A stretch of DNA of 64,000 nt from JAEEJA01 sp036343175 (GTDB lineage Bacteria; Bacillota; Clostridia; Lachnospirales; Lachnospiraceae): NCBI GenBank assembly GCA_036343175.1, contig JAZASR010000010.1:1-64000 (forward strand). The letters run 5' to 3'. The position numbers and the translations under genes are program-made. Positions within the stretch are counted from its first letter, which is position 1. The number at the start of each line of letters is the position of its first letter. Below the pieces are notes generated by a model. It worked only from the letters and a program-made list of their open reading frames with translations. It had not been told where the DNA came from and did not search any database. Shown one piece after another: positions 36,473 to 45,824 of this stretch.

Positions 36473-37516
36473 TCAATATTTTCCGGATATAAGTATAAAT
36501 TTAAAGATGATATCATCTATGCTGCGCTGTCTGAATATGCCCTGATCCTTTAAGAAGCTTATCCTATTTAATAAATGCTTCCTTGTCTTCACAAATTCTT
36601 CTGCTGTATTAAGATTCCTGCGCGCACGTTTTGTATGAGTGAACATATTGTGAAAGGCGGGCGGTCTCCCCTCTGCATCATACTTTAAGTCATCCTCAAT
36701 TAACTGTTCATGAGCCTTGACATATGATGAAAGGTCTTTCCCTGTATATGACTTCACAAATGCAGCAGCCTGCATACTTAAGTCATTGCGGTCCTGCTTA
36801 AAGCGCTTCACCCTGTCGATGAACTCTTTTATATGGCTTGAATTCATGCCAAGCGCATTTCCATGGTGCTGTCTGTATTTGATATGAGGTTCATCGTCAA
36901 AAAATACTTTGCCGAAGCAGGAAGCAGTAAGATAAAGCCACCAGTCGTGCATTATGGTAAAGTCGGGAGATGTTTCCCTTACGAGTTTCAGAAGCACGTC
37001 ATTAAAAACTTCTGTACAGCCTATACAGATATTTTCCACCAGGGCATTCTCGAATTCCGGATCGGGTGAGGTGCGGTCAATGTTTGAATGTATCTCTTCA
37101 AGGTCCTCACTGACGAGCTCAGGAGCACAGGCATAAAGAAAAGGGATCTTCAGTCCTTTCGATGTAGTATCCATCTGGTCTATGATATCGATCGCTGATG
37201 AGAGCTTATCGGAGTCCCATACATCATCCTGATCGGAAAATGCATAATAATCCGCGTCTTCAGCCTTCTTCATGAGATCAAAAAAGCTGCCGATGACGCC
37301 GAGATTCTTCCCCGAATAATATTCTATCTTAAATGGATATTTCTTTTTATAGAGCTGCAGGATGCTTAAGGTGGCATCCTTTGAGCCATCATCGCGCACC
37401 AGAAGCTTAAGGCTTACGTGATGGTCCTCCACGTCCTGGCTGAATATGGAATCCAGCTGTTCTTTTAAATATCTGCTGCCATTATATGTCGACATAAGGA
37501 CAACTATCTTTTTCAT
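36473..37516 (-). CDS. Single-domain GT2 glycosyltransferase (rhamnosyltransferase-like)
   Basis: This 347-residue cytoplasmic GT-A enzyme has VVLMSTYNGSRYLKEQLDSI at the start, LLVRDDGSKDATLSIL for donor binding, YYAFSDQDDVWDSDKL for the DxD/acceptor region, and MHDWWLYLTASCFGKVFFDD near 190-205. The set is typical of rhamnosyl- or related deoxyhexosyltransferases (RfbF-like). The C-terminal 100 residues are helical and Lys/Arg-rich. It is part of the transferase run and has a 20-bp spacer to the GT4 gene upstream. Donor sugar unknown. Confidence 0.88.
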   Translation of the reverse strand: MKKIVVLMSTYNGSRYLKEQLDSIFSQDVEDHHVSLKLLVRDDGSKDATLSILQLYKKKYPFKIEYYSGKNLGVIGSFFDLMKKAEDADYYAFSDQDDVWDSDKLSSAIDIIDQMDTTSKGLKIPFLYACAPELVSEDLEEIHSNIDRTSPDPEFENALVENICIGCTEVFNDVLLKLVRETSPDFTIMHDWWLYLTASCFGKVFFDDEPHIKYRQHHGNALGMNSSHIKEFIDRVKRFKQDRNDLSMQAAAFVKSYTGKDLSSYVKAHEQLIEDDLKYDAEGRPPAFHNMFTHTKRARRNLNTAEEFVKTRKHLLNRISFLKDQGIFRQRSIDDIIFKFILISGKY

Positions 37517-37536
37517 AGCTTTCTCCTACCCATGCA

Positions 37537-38904
37537 TTACTTATCATTAATATCGAAATCCTTCTCCACATCAGAGTAGATCTTTCGCATCTTCTTATCT
37601 ACAACTTCTATAGAGAAATTCTTAATGTGTTCACGGTTCCATTCACCCATCTCACGGCGGCGGACGTCACGCTTAATATTGCTCTTGCCATCTCTGTCAG
37701 TGAACATTCTGCGTACCTTCACCGCATAGTCCTCAGGTTCCCATGTATTCACAAGGTATCCGCCCTTTGTGTGCTCTATGAGGTCTGTGATGCCGCGGAT
37801 CTTAGTAGCTATGACCGGAAGTCCAACAGCCATAGCCTCCATTACCGCTACAGGAAGCCCCTCCTGGAATGAAGGAAATACGAAGCAGTCGGCCTGTACA
37901 AGGAGCTTTTCCACTCCGTTTACATATCCTGCAAACTTGACGCGTTCTGAAAGGTCTTCTTCATCTACGACATCCATGAGGTATGACTCAAGAGGCCCGC
38001 TGCCCACTATCAGATATGTGACAGGAAGGTCTAAAAGCTCCTTCATGGCACGTATCATGACTATATTATTCTTACGGTTAGTAAGCTCTCCGACACTTAT
38101 AAGTATGGCATGAGAACGCGGGATCTGATACATATCATATATATCAGGTATAAGCCCCTCCTTCATATCTTCGGCATCGGGGGTATCCTGCACATGGCCT
38201 TCCGCTGCCGGAGCCTTATGATCATGGATATCCTCTTTTCTTCCATCATTCAAAGCTTCATCAAGAGTCAGCTCATGTCCCGACTGGACAGCCTTTTCCA
38301 CTTCATCACTGCCATCGACCTTCCAGTTGGTCTTCCGGTAGTTTTCAAACCTGGAAAGATCCATACCGATCCCCATGGTACGCTCTATCTTGCCGCGGAC
38401 CTTAAATTTCGCTCGGGCTCTGTCGTAATCCTCCTGATTGATGAGGATAAGCCTGTCAGTATACTTTGCAAGGTGCTTTTCGACCGGATAGTATATCCAG
38501 TTCTTTAAAGGGGCGCCTGTATAGAAATGAAGTCCATGGGCAGTATATATGACCGGAACATGCCTGCCGGTCTTTTTACGTACGCTTTCTGCAGCCATAC
38601 GCACGATGACAGAGCTCATTGGCATATGAACATGAATGAGATCAAAATTTCCTTCAAGGAGAAGTCTTTTTACCTGTTTAAGAGCCTTAAGCACATATAC
38701 GGGAGAAGGGCTTCTTTCAAAATCTATCTGGTGCTGTATGATATCGGTCCCATCCAGCCTTGAATTATCGCTGCCATATACTACTGTATTAAAATTTGCC
38801 GCATAGTGGATCTCATATCCCATCTCAGTAAGGATCTTTACGTTATTCATCTCGAATTGAGGAAGGAATCCGCTCACACGGGTAATAATAAGTGCTTTTT
38901 TCAT
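37537..38904 (-). CDS. GT4-family glycosyltransferase with an acidic insert
   Basis: This 455-residue GT-B enzyme has an N-terminal RVSGFLPQFEMNNVKILTEMGYEI, a HVHMPMSSVIVRMAA stretch, and a C-terminal donor-binding block (HAILISVGELTNRKN, VFPSFQEGLPVAVMEAMAVGLPVIAT, GGYLV) with the E-x7-E motif. Between the domains (about 200-262) lies a poorly conserved Asp/Glu/His-rich stretch that I do not see in the family. The enzyme probably adds the second sugar to the lipid-linked starter made by the phosphotransferase encoded directly upstream. The start ATG follows GGAG. The donor sugar is unknown. Confidence 0.88.
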   Translation of the reverse strand: MKKALIITRVSGFLPQFEMNNVKILTEMGYEIHYAANFNTVVYGSDNSRLDGTDIIQHQIDFERSPSPVYVLKALKQVKRLLLEGNFDLIHVHMPMSSVIVRMAAESVRKKTGRHVPVIYTAHGLHFYTGAPLKNWIYYPVEKHLAKYTDRLILINQEDYDRARAKFKVRGKIERTMGIGMDLSRFENYRKTNWKVDGSDEVEKAVQSGHELTLDEALNDGRKEDIHDHKAPAAEGHVQDTPDAEDMKEGLIPDIYDMYQIPRSHAILISVGELTNRKNNIVMIRAMKELLDLPVTYLIVGSGPLESYLMDVVDEEDLSERVKFAGYVNGVEKLLVQADCFVFPSFQEGLPVAVMEAMAVGLPVIATKIRGITDLIEHTKGGYLVNTWEPEDYAVKVRRMFTDRDGKSNIKRDVRRREMGEWNREHIKNFSIEVVDKKMRKIYSDVEKDFDINDK

Positions 38905-39001
38905 TATTCTTCAGATCTCCATGTGTTATAAGCCGGGAAATGATGCGCACGATTCTCGGAATATAGTACTCCCGACCTTTTTAAAGATCGATCGGCATCC
39001 T

Positions 39002-40435
39002 CTATTTTTTCTTACCTGTCTTATCTCCCCGGACCTCGCTTATAGCCTTGAATACGCTTTCTCTGTTAACTTCTTTCATGGCATTAGTAGTACCGTCCTC
39101 AATACCTTCTGATGCATCCTTTTTAAGTACTGTCTTTACAGTCATAAGGATCAGCTTGATATCGAGCCACAGGGAATAATTCTCAATATAAAACAGGTCA
39201 AGCTTAAGTTTATCATAGGGTGTGGTATTGTACTTGCCGTATACCTGAGCATAACCGGTAAGTCCGGCCTTGACCCTGTTCCTGAACGGGAACTCAGGCA
39301 TGGATTCACAATATTCTTTAATGATCTCCGGTCTCTCCGGCCGCGGTCCTACGAATGACATATCGCCTTTAAGGATATTTATAAGCTGTGGAAGCTCATC
39401 TATCCTTGTGGCACGGATGAACTTTCCGACCTGTGTTATGCGGTCATCATCCTTTGTGGCAAGGACAGCTCCGGCCTTCTCGGCATTCTCTATCATTGAA
39501 CGGAATTTGATGATTTTGAACTCCTTCTCATCCTGAGTACATCTGACCTGCTTGTAGAAGACGTGTCCGCCATCGCACAGCTTGATAGCTATGGCAGTCA
39601 GAAGCATGGCTGGTGAAAGGATCACGAGCAGAACTAAAGAAAGAATAATATCAAAGATCCTTTTTATGAATCTCTGATCAAATGCCAATGCGTACCCCTT
39701 GGCAAGAAGCAGGGGAGAATCGAATACGTGAATGTGATCCGAACCCATCATGATTATGTCTGAGATCTTCGGCACAACATAGGCGCGAATATTGTTCAGA
39801 TAGCAATATTTAAGGATGTCATTTCTCTTGATAGCTGAGATGTCACCTATGATAACTGCCTGGAAATCCTTCATCTTCTCAGCGATAGCAGGTATGCCCT
39901 CATCGATGTCGACAGCATCATAGATAGCATATTTATCACGTCTTGAGCTTATCTTGTAGACAAGGTCCGCCGCAGGTCTCTCACCATATATAAGGAGCAT
40001 TTTCCATGGTTGAAATATCCGTCTGTAGACCTTTATGACACAGAAATCCCATAGTCCGGCGGCGCAGGTCTGAACAGCCAGCACAAGTATCAGCCTGACC
40101 GGGTTGACCAGCCTGAATGCCAGAAGTGAAATGATAAAATATTCAAGAAGATTGGCAATGAAGAGGCCGAGGAGCTGGGACAGCACGATCTCCGCTCCCT
40201 TGAGATTGCCTATTTTAAATCCTCCATATGTGGACATGAAGAAAAATGTCAGCAGGAAATAAAGGCCAAGTACCGCATAATTTCCTTTTCTATAGAATGA
40301 GACCACATACATCTGGTCATAGTAATAAGTAAACCAGGCATAAGCAAATACCAATGTCATGATCAGTACATTGATCACAGAAAAGAAGAAAAGGATGGTT
40401 CTCTTGTACTGATCGGCTTCTTTATTTCTTTTCAT
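39002..40435 (-). CDS. Polyprenyl-phosphate sugar-1-phosphate transferase (WbaP/WcaJ-type)
   Basis: This 477-residue initiating enzyme of surface-glycan synthesis moves a sugar-1-phosphate from UDP-sugar to undecaprenyl phosphate in the inner membrane. It has four to five N-terminal helices, a CoA-binding-like soluble middle region (about 135-240), a re-entrant hydrophobic helix (about 270-292) and the C-terminal catalytic domain. Family motifs are intact: IIKFRSMIENAE, RIDELPQLINILKGDMSFVGPRPERPEI and AGLTGYAQVYGKYNTTPYDKLKLDLFYIE. It overlaps the GntR gene by 4 bp (ATGA), so regulator and initiating enzyme are made together. The sugar is not predictable. Confidence 0.93.
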   Translation of the reverse strand: MKRNKEADQYKRTILFFFSVINVLIMTLVFAYAWFTYYYDQMYVVSFYRKGNYAVLGLYFLLTFFFMSTYGGFKIGNLKGAEIVLSQLLGLFIANLLEYFIISLLAFRLVNPVRLILVLAVQTCAAGLWDFCVIKVYRRIFQPWKMLLIYGERPAADLVYKISSRRDKYAIYDAVDIDEGIPAIAEKMKDFQAVIIGDISAIKRNDILKYCYLNNIRAYVVPKISDIIMMGSDHIHVFDSPLLLAKGYALAFDQRFIKRIFDIILSLVLLVILSPAMLLTAIAIKLCDGGHVFYKQVRCTQDEKEFKIIKFRSMIENAEKAGAVLATKDDDRITQVGKFIRATRIDELPQLINILKGDMSFVGPRPERPEIIKEYCESMPEFPFRNRVKAGLTGYAQVYGKYNTTPYDKLKLDLFYIENYSLWLDIKLILMTVKTVLKKDASEGIEDGTTNAMKEVNRESVFKAISEVRGDKTGKKK

Positions 40436-41136
40436 TTAAGATTCTCCGGTTTCTTGATCATGAGCTTCTCGTAGCCCTGCTTCTGTATATTCTCAAGTGC
40501 AAGAACTATATGTTTATTGGCCAGTTCCTCAGCAAGATCTTCATCTTTGTTCTTTATGGCCATAAGTATATCCTTATGTTCTCTGCAGGCATCTTTAGCT
40601 CTTCCGCTTTCAGAAAGCGTATTTCTCCTGATCCTCTCCACATAATGGTGATAATCTGTAAGCAGATGCTCCAATATGCTGCTTCCGCATGAATGATAGA
40701 GTGTGGTATGAAAGCGGTTGTCCAGCTCAAATATCTGATCCCAGTGTTCTTTCTCAATATGAAAATCACTTAGATATGTTATCTCCTCAAGCGCCTCTAT
40801 CTGTTCTTTTGTGATATGCCTCGTTGCCCACTTGGCGCATAAGCCCTCCAGGTATGACCTGATAACGTATATATCATCGACATCCTTAACTGTGATTCCG
40901 TTTACGTATGCTCCTTTATTGGGAATAATGGTAACAAGCCCTTCCAGCTCGAGCTGCCTTAAAGCCTCACGTACAGGAGTTCTTGATACTCCAAGCTTTT
41001 TGCTTATTGCCGCCTCTCTGAGTTCATCATGATTAGAATAATTACCTGAAAGTATATCTTCGCGGATACGGTTGAATACCTTTCCCCTCAGAGAATATTT
41101 ATCCGTGATATTCCTCTCACTGTCTATACTGTCCAT
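40432..41136 (-). CDS. GntR-family (FadR/FCD) transcriptional regulator
   Basis: This 234-residue DNA-binding regulator has an N-terminal winged helix (VFNRIREDILSGNY and KKLGVSRTPVREALRQLELEGLV, residues about 20-75) and an all-helical FCD ligand-binding domain with conserved Asp/His residues (DNRFHTTLYHSCG, EHKDILMAI). FCD regulators respond to small acids or sugar acids. It is the first gene of the glycan transferase unit and overlaps the sugar-phosphate transferase start, which makes it a candidate local regulator. A near-consensus promoter upstream carries direct TATATACA repeats that could be its operator; this is inferred. Confidence 0.9.
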   Translation of the reverse strand: MDSIDSERNITDKYSLRGKVFNRIREDILSGNYSNHDELREAAISKKLGVSRTPVREALRQLELEGLVTIIPNKGAYVNGITVKDVDDIYVIRSYLEGLCAKWATRHITKEQIEALEEITYLSDFHIEKEHWDQIFELDNRFHTTLYHSCGSSILEHLLTDYHHYVERIRRNTLSESGRAKDACREHKDILMAIKNKDEDLAEELANKHIVLALENIQKQGYEKLMIKKPENLK

Positions 41137-41234
41137 GTTTTCCTCTCCCGTACAGTTCTTATAAAAAAGAACGCCTGTTAAAGGTCCTTGAAAAGGTATA
41201 CGATAATACTGTTTTTTACTGTATATAATTAAAT

Positions 41235-41263
41235 ATTGTATATAATTGTATCTGCCTTGTCAA
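41235..41263 (-). promoter_or_regulatory. Promoter of the GntR-glycan unit with overlapping direct repeats
   Basis: On the minus strand TTGACA and TACAAT are spaced exactly 17 bp. Two AATTATATACA copies (41237-41247 and 41220-41230, period 17) overlap and follow the -10. A small GTTCTT/AAGAAC hairpin lies at 41154-41171 before the ATG. The 357-bp gap (41137-41493) otherwise holds only this promoter and a terminator. Confidence 0.7.
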
Positions 41264-41390
41264 TAAGACCGGCAGTCAGGAATTCCCTGTTTTCCTGTAT
41301 TTTTTGCTTGTAGGCAGTTTTTCATAATGATATAATAAACTTGGTTTAAGCCCGTACGCTTATTCCGTTCCGGAACCGTACACCGGTAAA

Positions 41391-41427
41391 AAAATGGGGT
41401 CAGCTGCTTTTGCAGCCGGCCCCTTTT
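41391..41427. terminator. Bidirectional intrinsic terminator between the ligase and GntR units
   Basis: GGGGTCAGCTGC (41396-41407) pairs with GCAGCCGGCCCC (41412-41423), with one mismatch. It has A7 on one side and TTTTATTT on the other. On the minus strand it ends transcription from the ligase gene. Confidence 0.85.
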
Positions 41428-41493
41428 ATTTGATCCCGTATTATTAATATTTTCGCGCCCGGAAAATATCTCCTTAACACTGTATTTTAATAT

Positions 41494-43617
41494 TTAACGT
41501 CTCTTCTTCTTTTTTGAAGAACTTCCGGATGTCTTTTCCGCCTGTGACGATTCCCCATTATCAGCATCTTCCTTATCTGAAGGACCGGATATTCCTGATG
41601 AGGCTGTATCCTTATCAGCTGCTTTATCCGCATCGATAGCTTCATCTGACTTATTCTCCGCCTTAGTCTTTACCGGCCCGGTCTTTGCATCATCAGCTTT
41701 TCCGACGTCAGGCCCGGCAGAAATTTCTGCCTGCGAATTACCGCCAGCGGATGCTTTAGCTTTCTTAACTTTCTTTAATGGCAGAAGGCCATTAGTTCTT
41801 ACGAAATGATTGATGCCAAGACCTATACCGAGAGCACACCAGAATATAGGAGCTGTAGCGGTACATGAGTCATTTGTAAGGGCGTGGAAAAGGTACCCTA
41901 TCACGCCTGCCATATATCCTGCCCCAAGAAAGGCAATGCCGTCCTTATCATCGTATCTTGAGCTCCAGTAACACCTGAAGCTGTCTATGATATACCAGAT
42001 GAACAGCACAAGCAGGGCGATCAACGAAGGAACACCGGTCTGAACCCCTACCTGCAGATAAAATTCATGAGGCTTTGTGATTATTTCATTCACATGGCCG
42101 GAATTATTGAGGCCGACTACATCGTCATTAGGGAAAGCGATTATGAATGTATCAGGGCCGCTGCCGAACAGGAAATACTTTTTCAGAAGAGGTATGGTCC
42201 TTGCCCAGATGTAGCCTCGCATATTGGCAAATTTGAAATGATCCTTAAGGAAAGGCACATTATTGGAATGTCTCTTAAGCTTGAAGTGTGAGCCGCCGCC
42301 GCCGTAATACTCTATGCCATCACTCCCCATAAGGGATGAGAACGGATACGGATTGCCATCAATGATCAGCTCAAAACCATTGAATGAGTCGGATCTTATA
42401 GAGAAGAATGTAAATGGAAAACGCTGATCTCCTATGGTACACTCCGCTGTTGTATTATCAGTTGTAAAAGGGATCTCCTTTCCATCCTGGTCAGTCAGCC
42501 TGAAAATATCATTGCCGGCTTCATCCTGAGTCACGCTCATAGTAAGAGTGTTATCACCATAATACACCTTTATGTCATCATGATCCGTAACTATATCCTT
42601 TAACTGGGTCGTATCCTTTGTAAAGCTGAACACTTCTTTTATACGGGTAATGAGCATATTATTGCTGAGCCTGTTTGCGACAACGAATGATCCTGCAACA
42701 AGAATTATCAGGATTATTAGCGCTACGATCGACAGCTTATTCTTTATGAAATATCTTCTCATGATTATGAGAAGTATGAGGACTCCTACCGCTACAGCAA
42801 ATATACCTGCTCTTGACTGGGATGCAAAGAGGATGATCATAAGACTTACCGCCAGGAAAGCGCATATCAGCTTCTGCCATATTTTTCTGGAGGCAAAGAA
42901 CAGTCCTATAAGTACAGGTACTGAAAGGGCAACATAGAATCCTATATAGTTAGGATTGTACAGGGTCAGATACGGTCTGCCCACTTCAAAGTTAAATGTA
43001 AGAGGTCCGCCATCATATGACGAAGGTGTCATATACTTAAGACCTGCATCAGTCCTGAAGAAATCGTGCCTGAAGACCTGTGAAAGTCCCAGAGCCGTCA
43101 TAAGCGCCATACCACCTGCAAAGCACCAGGTAAGACGCTTTATGCTCGTCCTGTACTGGCAGAGGCTGAATGCGTAATAAAGCATAAGGGAATAGCTGAG
43201 CAGGGTCCATACGCTTTCAAACTGCTCATAGATACCGTTGAATGAATAGTGGCTGTTGATGGAGAATAAGGCTGATATAAAGCAGCAGCCTGCGTATACA
43301 GCGATGGGAACGAGCTCACGGGTCCATGTGAACTTCATTTCCTCTGCGAAATATACAAATATCATCAGCAATAAAGTCACTACACTTGTCACATTGATCC
43401 ATACCATCTTCCAATACAGGAAAAAGTCTGTTGCATCTGTATAGCTTGAGTACCAGTTATATTGATCAAGACCTGTCTTATACTTATGAAGATAGGCTAT
43501 CATGGGAATTATCGCCATAAGGGCAACTGTTGGGATCAGCAGGACAAAATTAAGACTTTTTTCTTTTACGCCGGTCTCTTTTTTTGAGCTGCTCTTTTTC
43601 TTTCCTGACTCCTGCAT
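41494..43617 (-). CDS. O-antigen ligase/polymerase family (Wzy/WaaL-like) membrane protein
   Basis: This 707-residue protein has about 11 membrane helices and a large extracellular loop (about 330-470) ending in YIWARTIPLLKKYFLFGSGPDTFIIAFP. The PHEFYLQVGVQTGVPSLIALL motif is the ligase signature (Wzy_C). It joins or polymerises lipid-linked glycan on the outer face. The C-terminal 100 residues form an acidic and basic Ala/Ser/Lys/Asp-rich tail that is not in the family core. The start ATG follows GAGAGG. A strong terminator separates it from the GntR unit downstream. Confidence 0.85.
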   Translation of the reverse strand: MQESGKKKSSSKKETGVKEKSLNFVLLIPTVALMAIIPMIAYLHKYKTGLDQYNWYSSYTDATDFFLYWKMVWINVTSVVTLLLMIFVYFAEEMKFTWTRELVPIAVYAGCCFISALFSINSHYSFNGIYEQFESVWTLLSYSLMLYYAFSLCQYRTSIKRLTWCFAGGMALMTALGLSQVFRHDFFRTDAGLKYMTPSSYDGGPLTFNFEVGRPYLTLYNPNYIGFYVALSVPVLIGLFFASRKIWQKLICAFLAVSLMIILFASQSRAGIFAVAVGVLILLIIMRRYFIKNKLSIVALIILIILVAGSFVVANRLSNNMLITRIKEVFSFTKDTTQLKDIVTDHDDIKVYYGDNTLTMSVTQDEAGNDIFRLTDQDGKEIPFTTDNTTAECTIGDQRFPFTFFSIRSDSFNGFELIIDGNPYPFSSLMGSDGIEYYGGGGSHFKLKRHSNNVPFLKDHFKFANMRGYIWARTIPLLKKYFLFGSGPDTFIIAFPNDDVVGLNNSGHVNEIITKPHEFYLQVGVQTGVPSLIALLVLFIWYIIDSFRCYWSSRYDDKDGIAFLGAGYMAGVIGYLFHALTNDSCTATAPIFWCALGIGLGINHFVRTNGLLPLKKVKKAKASAGGNSQAEISAGPDVGKADDAKTGPVKTKAENKSDEAIDADKAADKDTASSGISGPSDKEDADNGESSQAEKTSGSSSKKKKRR

Positions 43618-43636
43618 TATTACATCCTCTCTTTAT

Positions 43637-45010
43637 TCACGGCTTCAGCTTCAGAAGCTCGATCTTATTTGGTCCGATATGGAATAACCGGGTCGGACCA
43701 TTACCCGGAATAATATAATCAGTCCCATCCTCAAAACGGGCAGTAAACTTCTCTGTCCCGTTCATTCTGATAATGTGGACATCCTCAGATGAAGTAAATA
43801 TAAGCTCATCCTCATAAAGACTCAGGTCATTATACATAACTTTATATTTTTTATCCATAACCTTACGGCCATTTATGGTATATGAGAGCACATGGCAGCC
43901 TGAGCCTCCCTTTTTGTCCGAGGTCACCATACCGACGAACTTATCATTTGCAAATATACTTCTGATATCGGTATCTGCCTTAATGGTGAACTGTCTGGAA
44001 GGAGATTTCATATCATTATATACGGTAATGTTATGTTCATCCGCAGCCGCGAGCCTGTCACTGCTTATAAAGAAAAGAGCATCCACGACCTTGTCATTGT
44101 AATCCATGACGCCTACCACATTGCCGGAATTCCTGCCTACATTTGAGAAGTTGTAAAAGACTATCCTTGATTCTGTCTTTCCGGATGCAATATTGATAAA
44201 TGACACAGCGATGCTCTGAGCATCCGGCGAAATATCCATATTTATCGGATATCCTTCGTCCACGTTGGAAGGTATCTCAGCAAGAAGCTTATTCGATGAA
44301 AACGGATCGTAGACCATTATCTTATCTGATGCTGCAAGCTCGACCATCACGGCCGTAACACCGTTAGCAGCAACATGCGCCTCTTCTATTTCATAATCTG
44401 TGCGTATTTCCTTCCCTGCATTTTTCCCGTCATAAGTCATGCAGATCTTGCCGCCGCGGTCATATATGACAAAATATTCACCGCACATGTCGATATCAGG
44501 CTCATCCATATCATAACTGGCATTGAATATCACCTGACCCCTGCTGTCTGTAATAGTTACTCCATCGCCGTCATATTTGAGAAGATCTCCCTGATATGAA
44601 AGATATCTGCTCGAGCTTGTGTCACGCCTTTCCTTAGTCATGACAGTATCATATGCTGAAAAGCTTATATGGCTCATGACTGCATTGAATGCAATAATGG
44701 ATCCGACGATAAGTACAGCAATAACGATGAAAATATAAAGAGGCGCACGGCTTTTCCTGCGTCTTACCATACCTTCAGGCATATCGCCATCACGGCCCTT
44801 AAATCTTATGATATTGCTGTTCTTACTCTCTTCAGCCGGCTCCGTGCTTTCTTCTTCAGGCTCGAAGTCTTCGATCGTATAATCGTCATCTTCTGTATTG
44901 ATATCTTCATCATCAATATCCGATCCGATATCGGCAGAAGAGTCTGCATCTGACAGCTCTTCGCCTTTAAGAATATCACTTTTCCGAGTCTTTCTGTCCC
45001 TGTCCGACAT
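43637..45010 (-). CDS. DUF5711-like single-pass membrane protein with a beta-propeller-like domain
   Basis: This 457-residue protein has an acidic cytoplasmic N-terminus of about 90 residues with many Asp and Glu, one membrane helix (about 92-115), and an extracellular beta-rich region of short repeats (DGVTITDSRGQVIFNASYD, YFVIYDRGGKICMTYD). The layout fits the Lachnospiraceae DUF5711 family. Its function is unknown; the beta-propeller reading is from repeat spacing only. The ATG follows TAAGGAGT and it lies 9 bp from recR upstream and 19 bp from the ligase downstream, so cotranscription is likely. Confidence 0.7.
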   Translation of the reverse strand: MSDRDRKTRKSDILKGEELSDADSSADIGSDIDDEDINTEDDDYTIEDFEPEEESTEPAEESKNSNIIRFKGRDGDMPEGMVRRRKSRAPLYIFIVIAVLIVGSIIAFNAVMSHISFSAYDTVMTKERRDTSSSRYLSYQGDLLKYDGDGVTITDSRGQVIFNASYDMDEPDIDMCGEYFVIYDRGGKICMTYDGKNAGKEIRTDYEIEEAHVAANGVTAVMVELAASDKIMVYDPFSSNKLLAEIPSNVDEGYPINMDISPDAQSIAVSFINIASGKTESRIVFYNFSNVGRNSGNVVGVMDYNDKVVDALFFISSDRLAAADEHNITVYNDMKSPSRQFTIKADTDIRSIFANDKFVGMVTSDKKGGSGCHVLSYTINGRKVMDKKYKVMYNDLSLYEDELIFTSSEDVHIIRMNGTEKFTARFEDGTDYIIPGNGPTRLFHIGPNKIELLKLKP

Positions 45011-45019
45011 ATTTACTCC

Positions 45020-45616
45020 TTACATAAAAGTTCTGCCTTCGAGTGCCCGCAAAAGCGTCACTTCATCAATATTCTCGAGATTTCCTCCTACAGGTACACC
45101 GCTCGCGATCCTGCTCACTTTTATTCCCATAGGTTTTACAAGCCTGCTGATATAAGCAGCAGTCGCATCACCTTCGAGGTTCTTATTGGTGGCTATTATC
45201 AGCTCGCGAACATCTCCGGCCAGCCTCAGCACAAGTTCCCTGAGTTTAATATCCTGAGGTCCGATGCCAAGCATAGGGGATATGGCTCCATGCAGCACAT
45301 GATAGAGACCGTTGTATTTGCCTGTCTTTTCATAAGCTGCGAGATCCCTTGGATTCTCTACTACCATGATCAGTCCATGATCACGCTTGGGATCCGAACA
45401 GATAGGGCAAAGATCTCCATCTGTAAGAGTACAGCACTCCTTGCAGTAATGAACATTCTTTTTTGCTTTAAGTATGGAATCAGTCAGATGACTCACATCC
45501 GCATCGGGCATATCGATGATATGAAAAGCCAGCCGCTGCGCGCTTTTGGGACCTATTCCGGGAAGTGCTGAAAGGGCTTCTATGAGATCTGAGATCTCAT
45601 TGCCATACATATTCAT
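45020..45616 (-). CDS. recR: Recombination protein RecR
   Basis: This 198-residue RecFOR-pathway protein helps load RecA at gaps. The N-terminal helix-hairpin-helix (LPGIGPKSAQRLAFH), the C4 zinc site (CKECCTLTDGDLCPIC) and the Toprim domain (LIMVVENPRDLAAYEKTGKYNGLYHVLHGAISPMLGIGP) are all present. Length is normal. The preferred start is ATG at 45616, with a second in-frame ATG at 45610. The AAAAGGAAAG lies about 12 bp upstream, a little far. The gene follows ybaB and dnaX, the usual order in Firmicutes, but a repeat array of about 150 bp separates it from ybaB. Confidence 0.96.
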   Translation of the reverse strand: MNMYGNEISDLIEALSALPGIGPKSAQRLAFHIIDMPDADVSHLTDSILKAKKNVHYCKECCTLTDGDLCPICSDPKRDHGLIMVVENPRDLAAYEKTGKYNGLYHVLHGAISPMLGIGPQDIKLRELVLRLAGDVRELIIATNKNLEGDATAAYISRLVKPMGIKVSRIASGVPVGGNLENIDEVTLLRALEGRTFM

Positions 45617-45681
45617 GGTAAATAATCTTTCCTTTTAATATTATAAAACCTGTTTGCTGTAATATTTATTGAGCATCCGCA

Positions 45682-45804
45682 GAATGACCAATCATATAAA
45701 TATTCCATGAATGACCGATCTATTGAACATCCGCATAATGATCGATCATTTAAGTATTCCCTGAATGACCGATCTATATAAAATCCGTTGAATGATCAAA
45801 TAAG
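45682..45804. repeat. Intergenic tandem array, 27-bp period, four full units and a partial fifth
   Basis: Units begin at 45682, 45709, 45736, 45763 and 45790, each 27 bp with no indels. Alternate units resemble one another more, so a 54-bp higher-order period is also visible. The common core is GAATGACCGATC. It lies between recR and ybaB and has the same period as the array at 21756. Confidence 0.93.
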
Positions 45805-45824
45805 ACAGCTGCAGCATATCGTTA

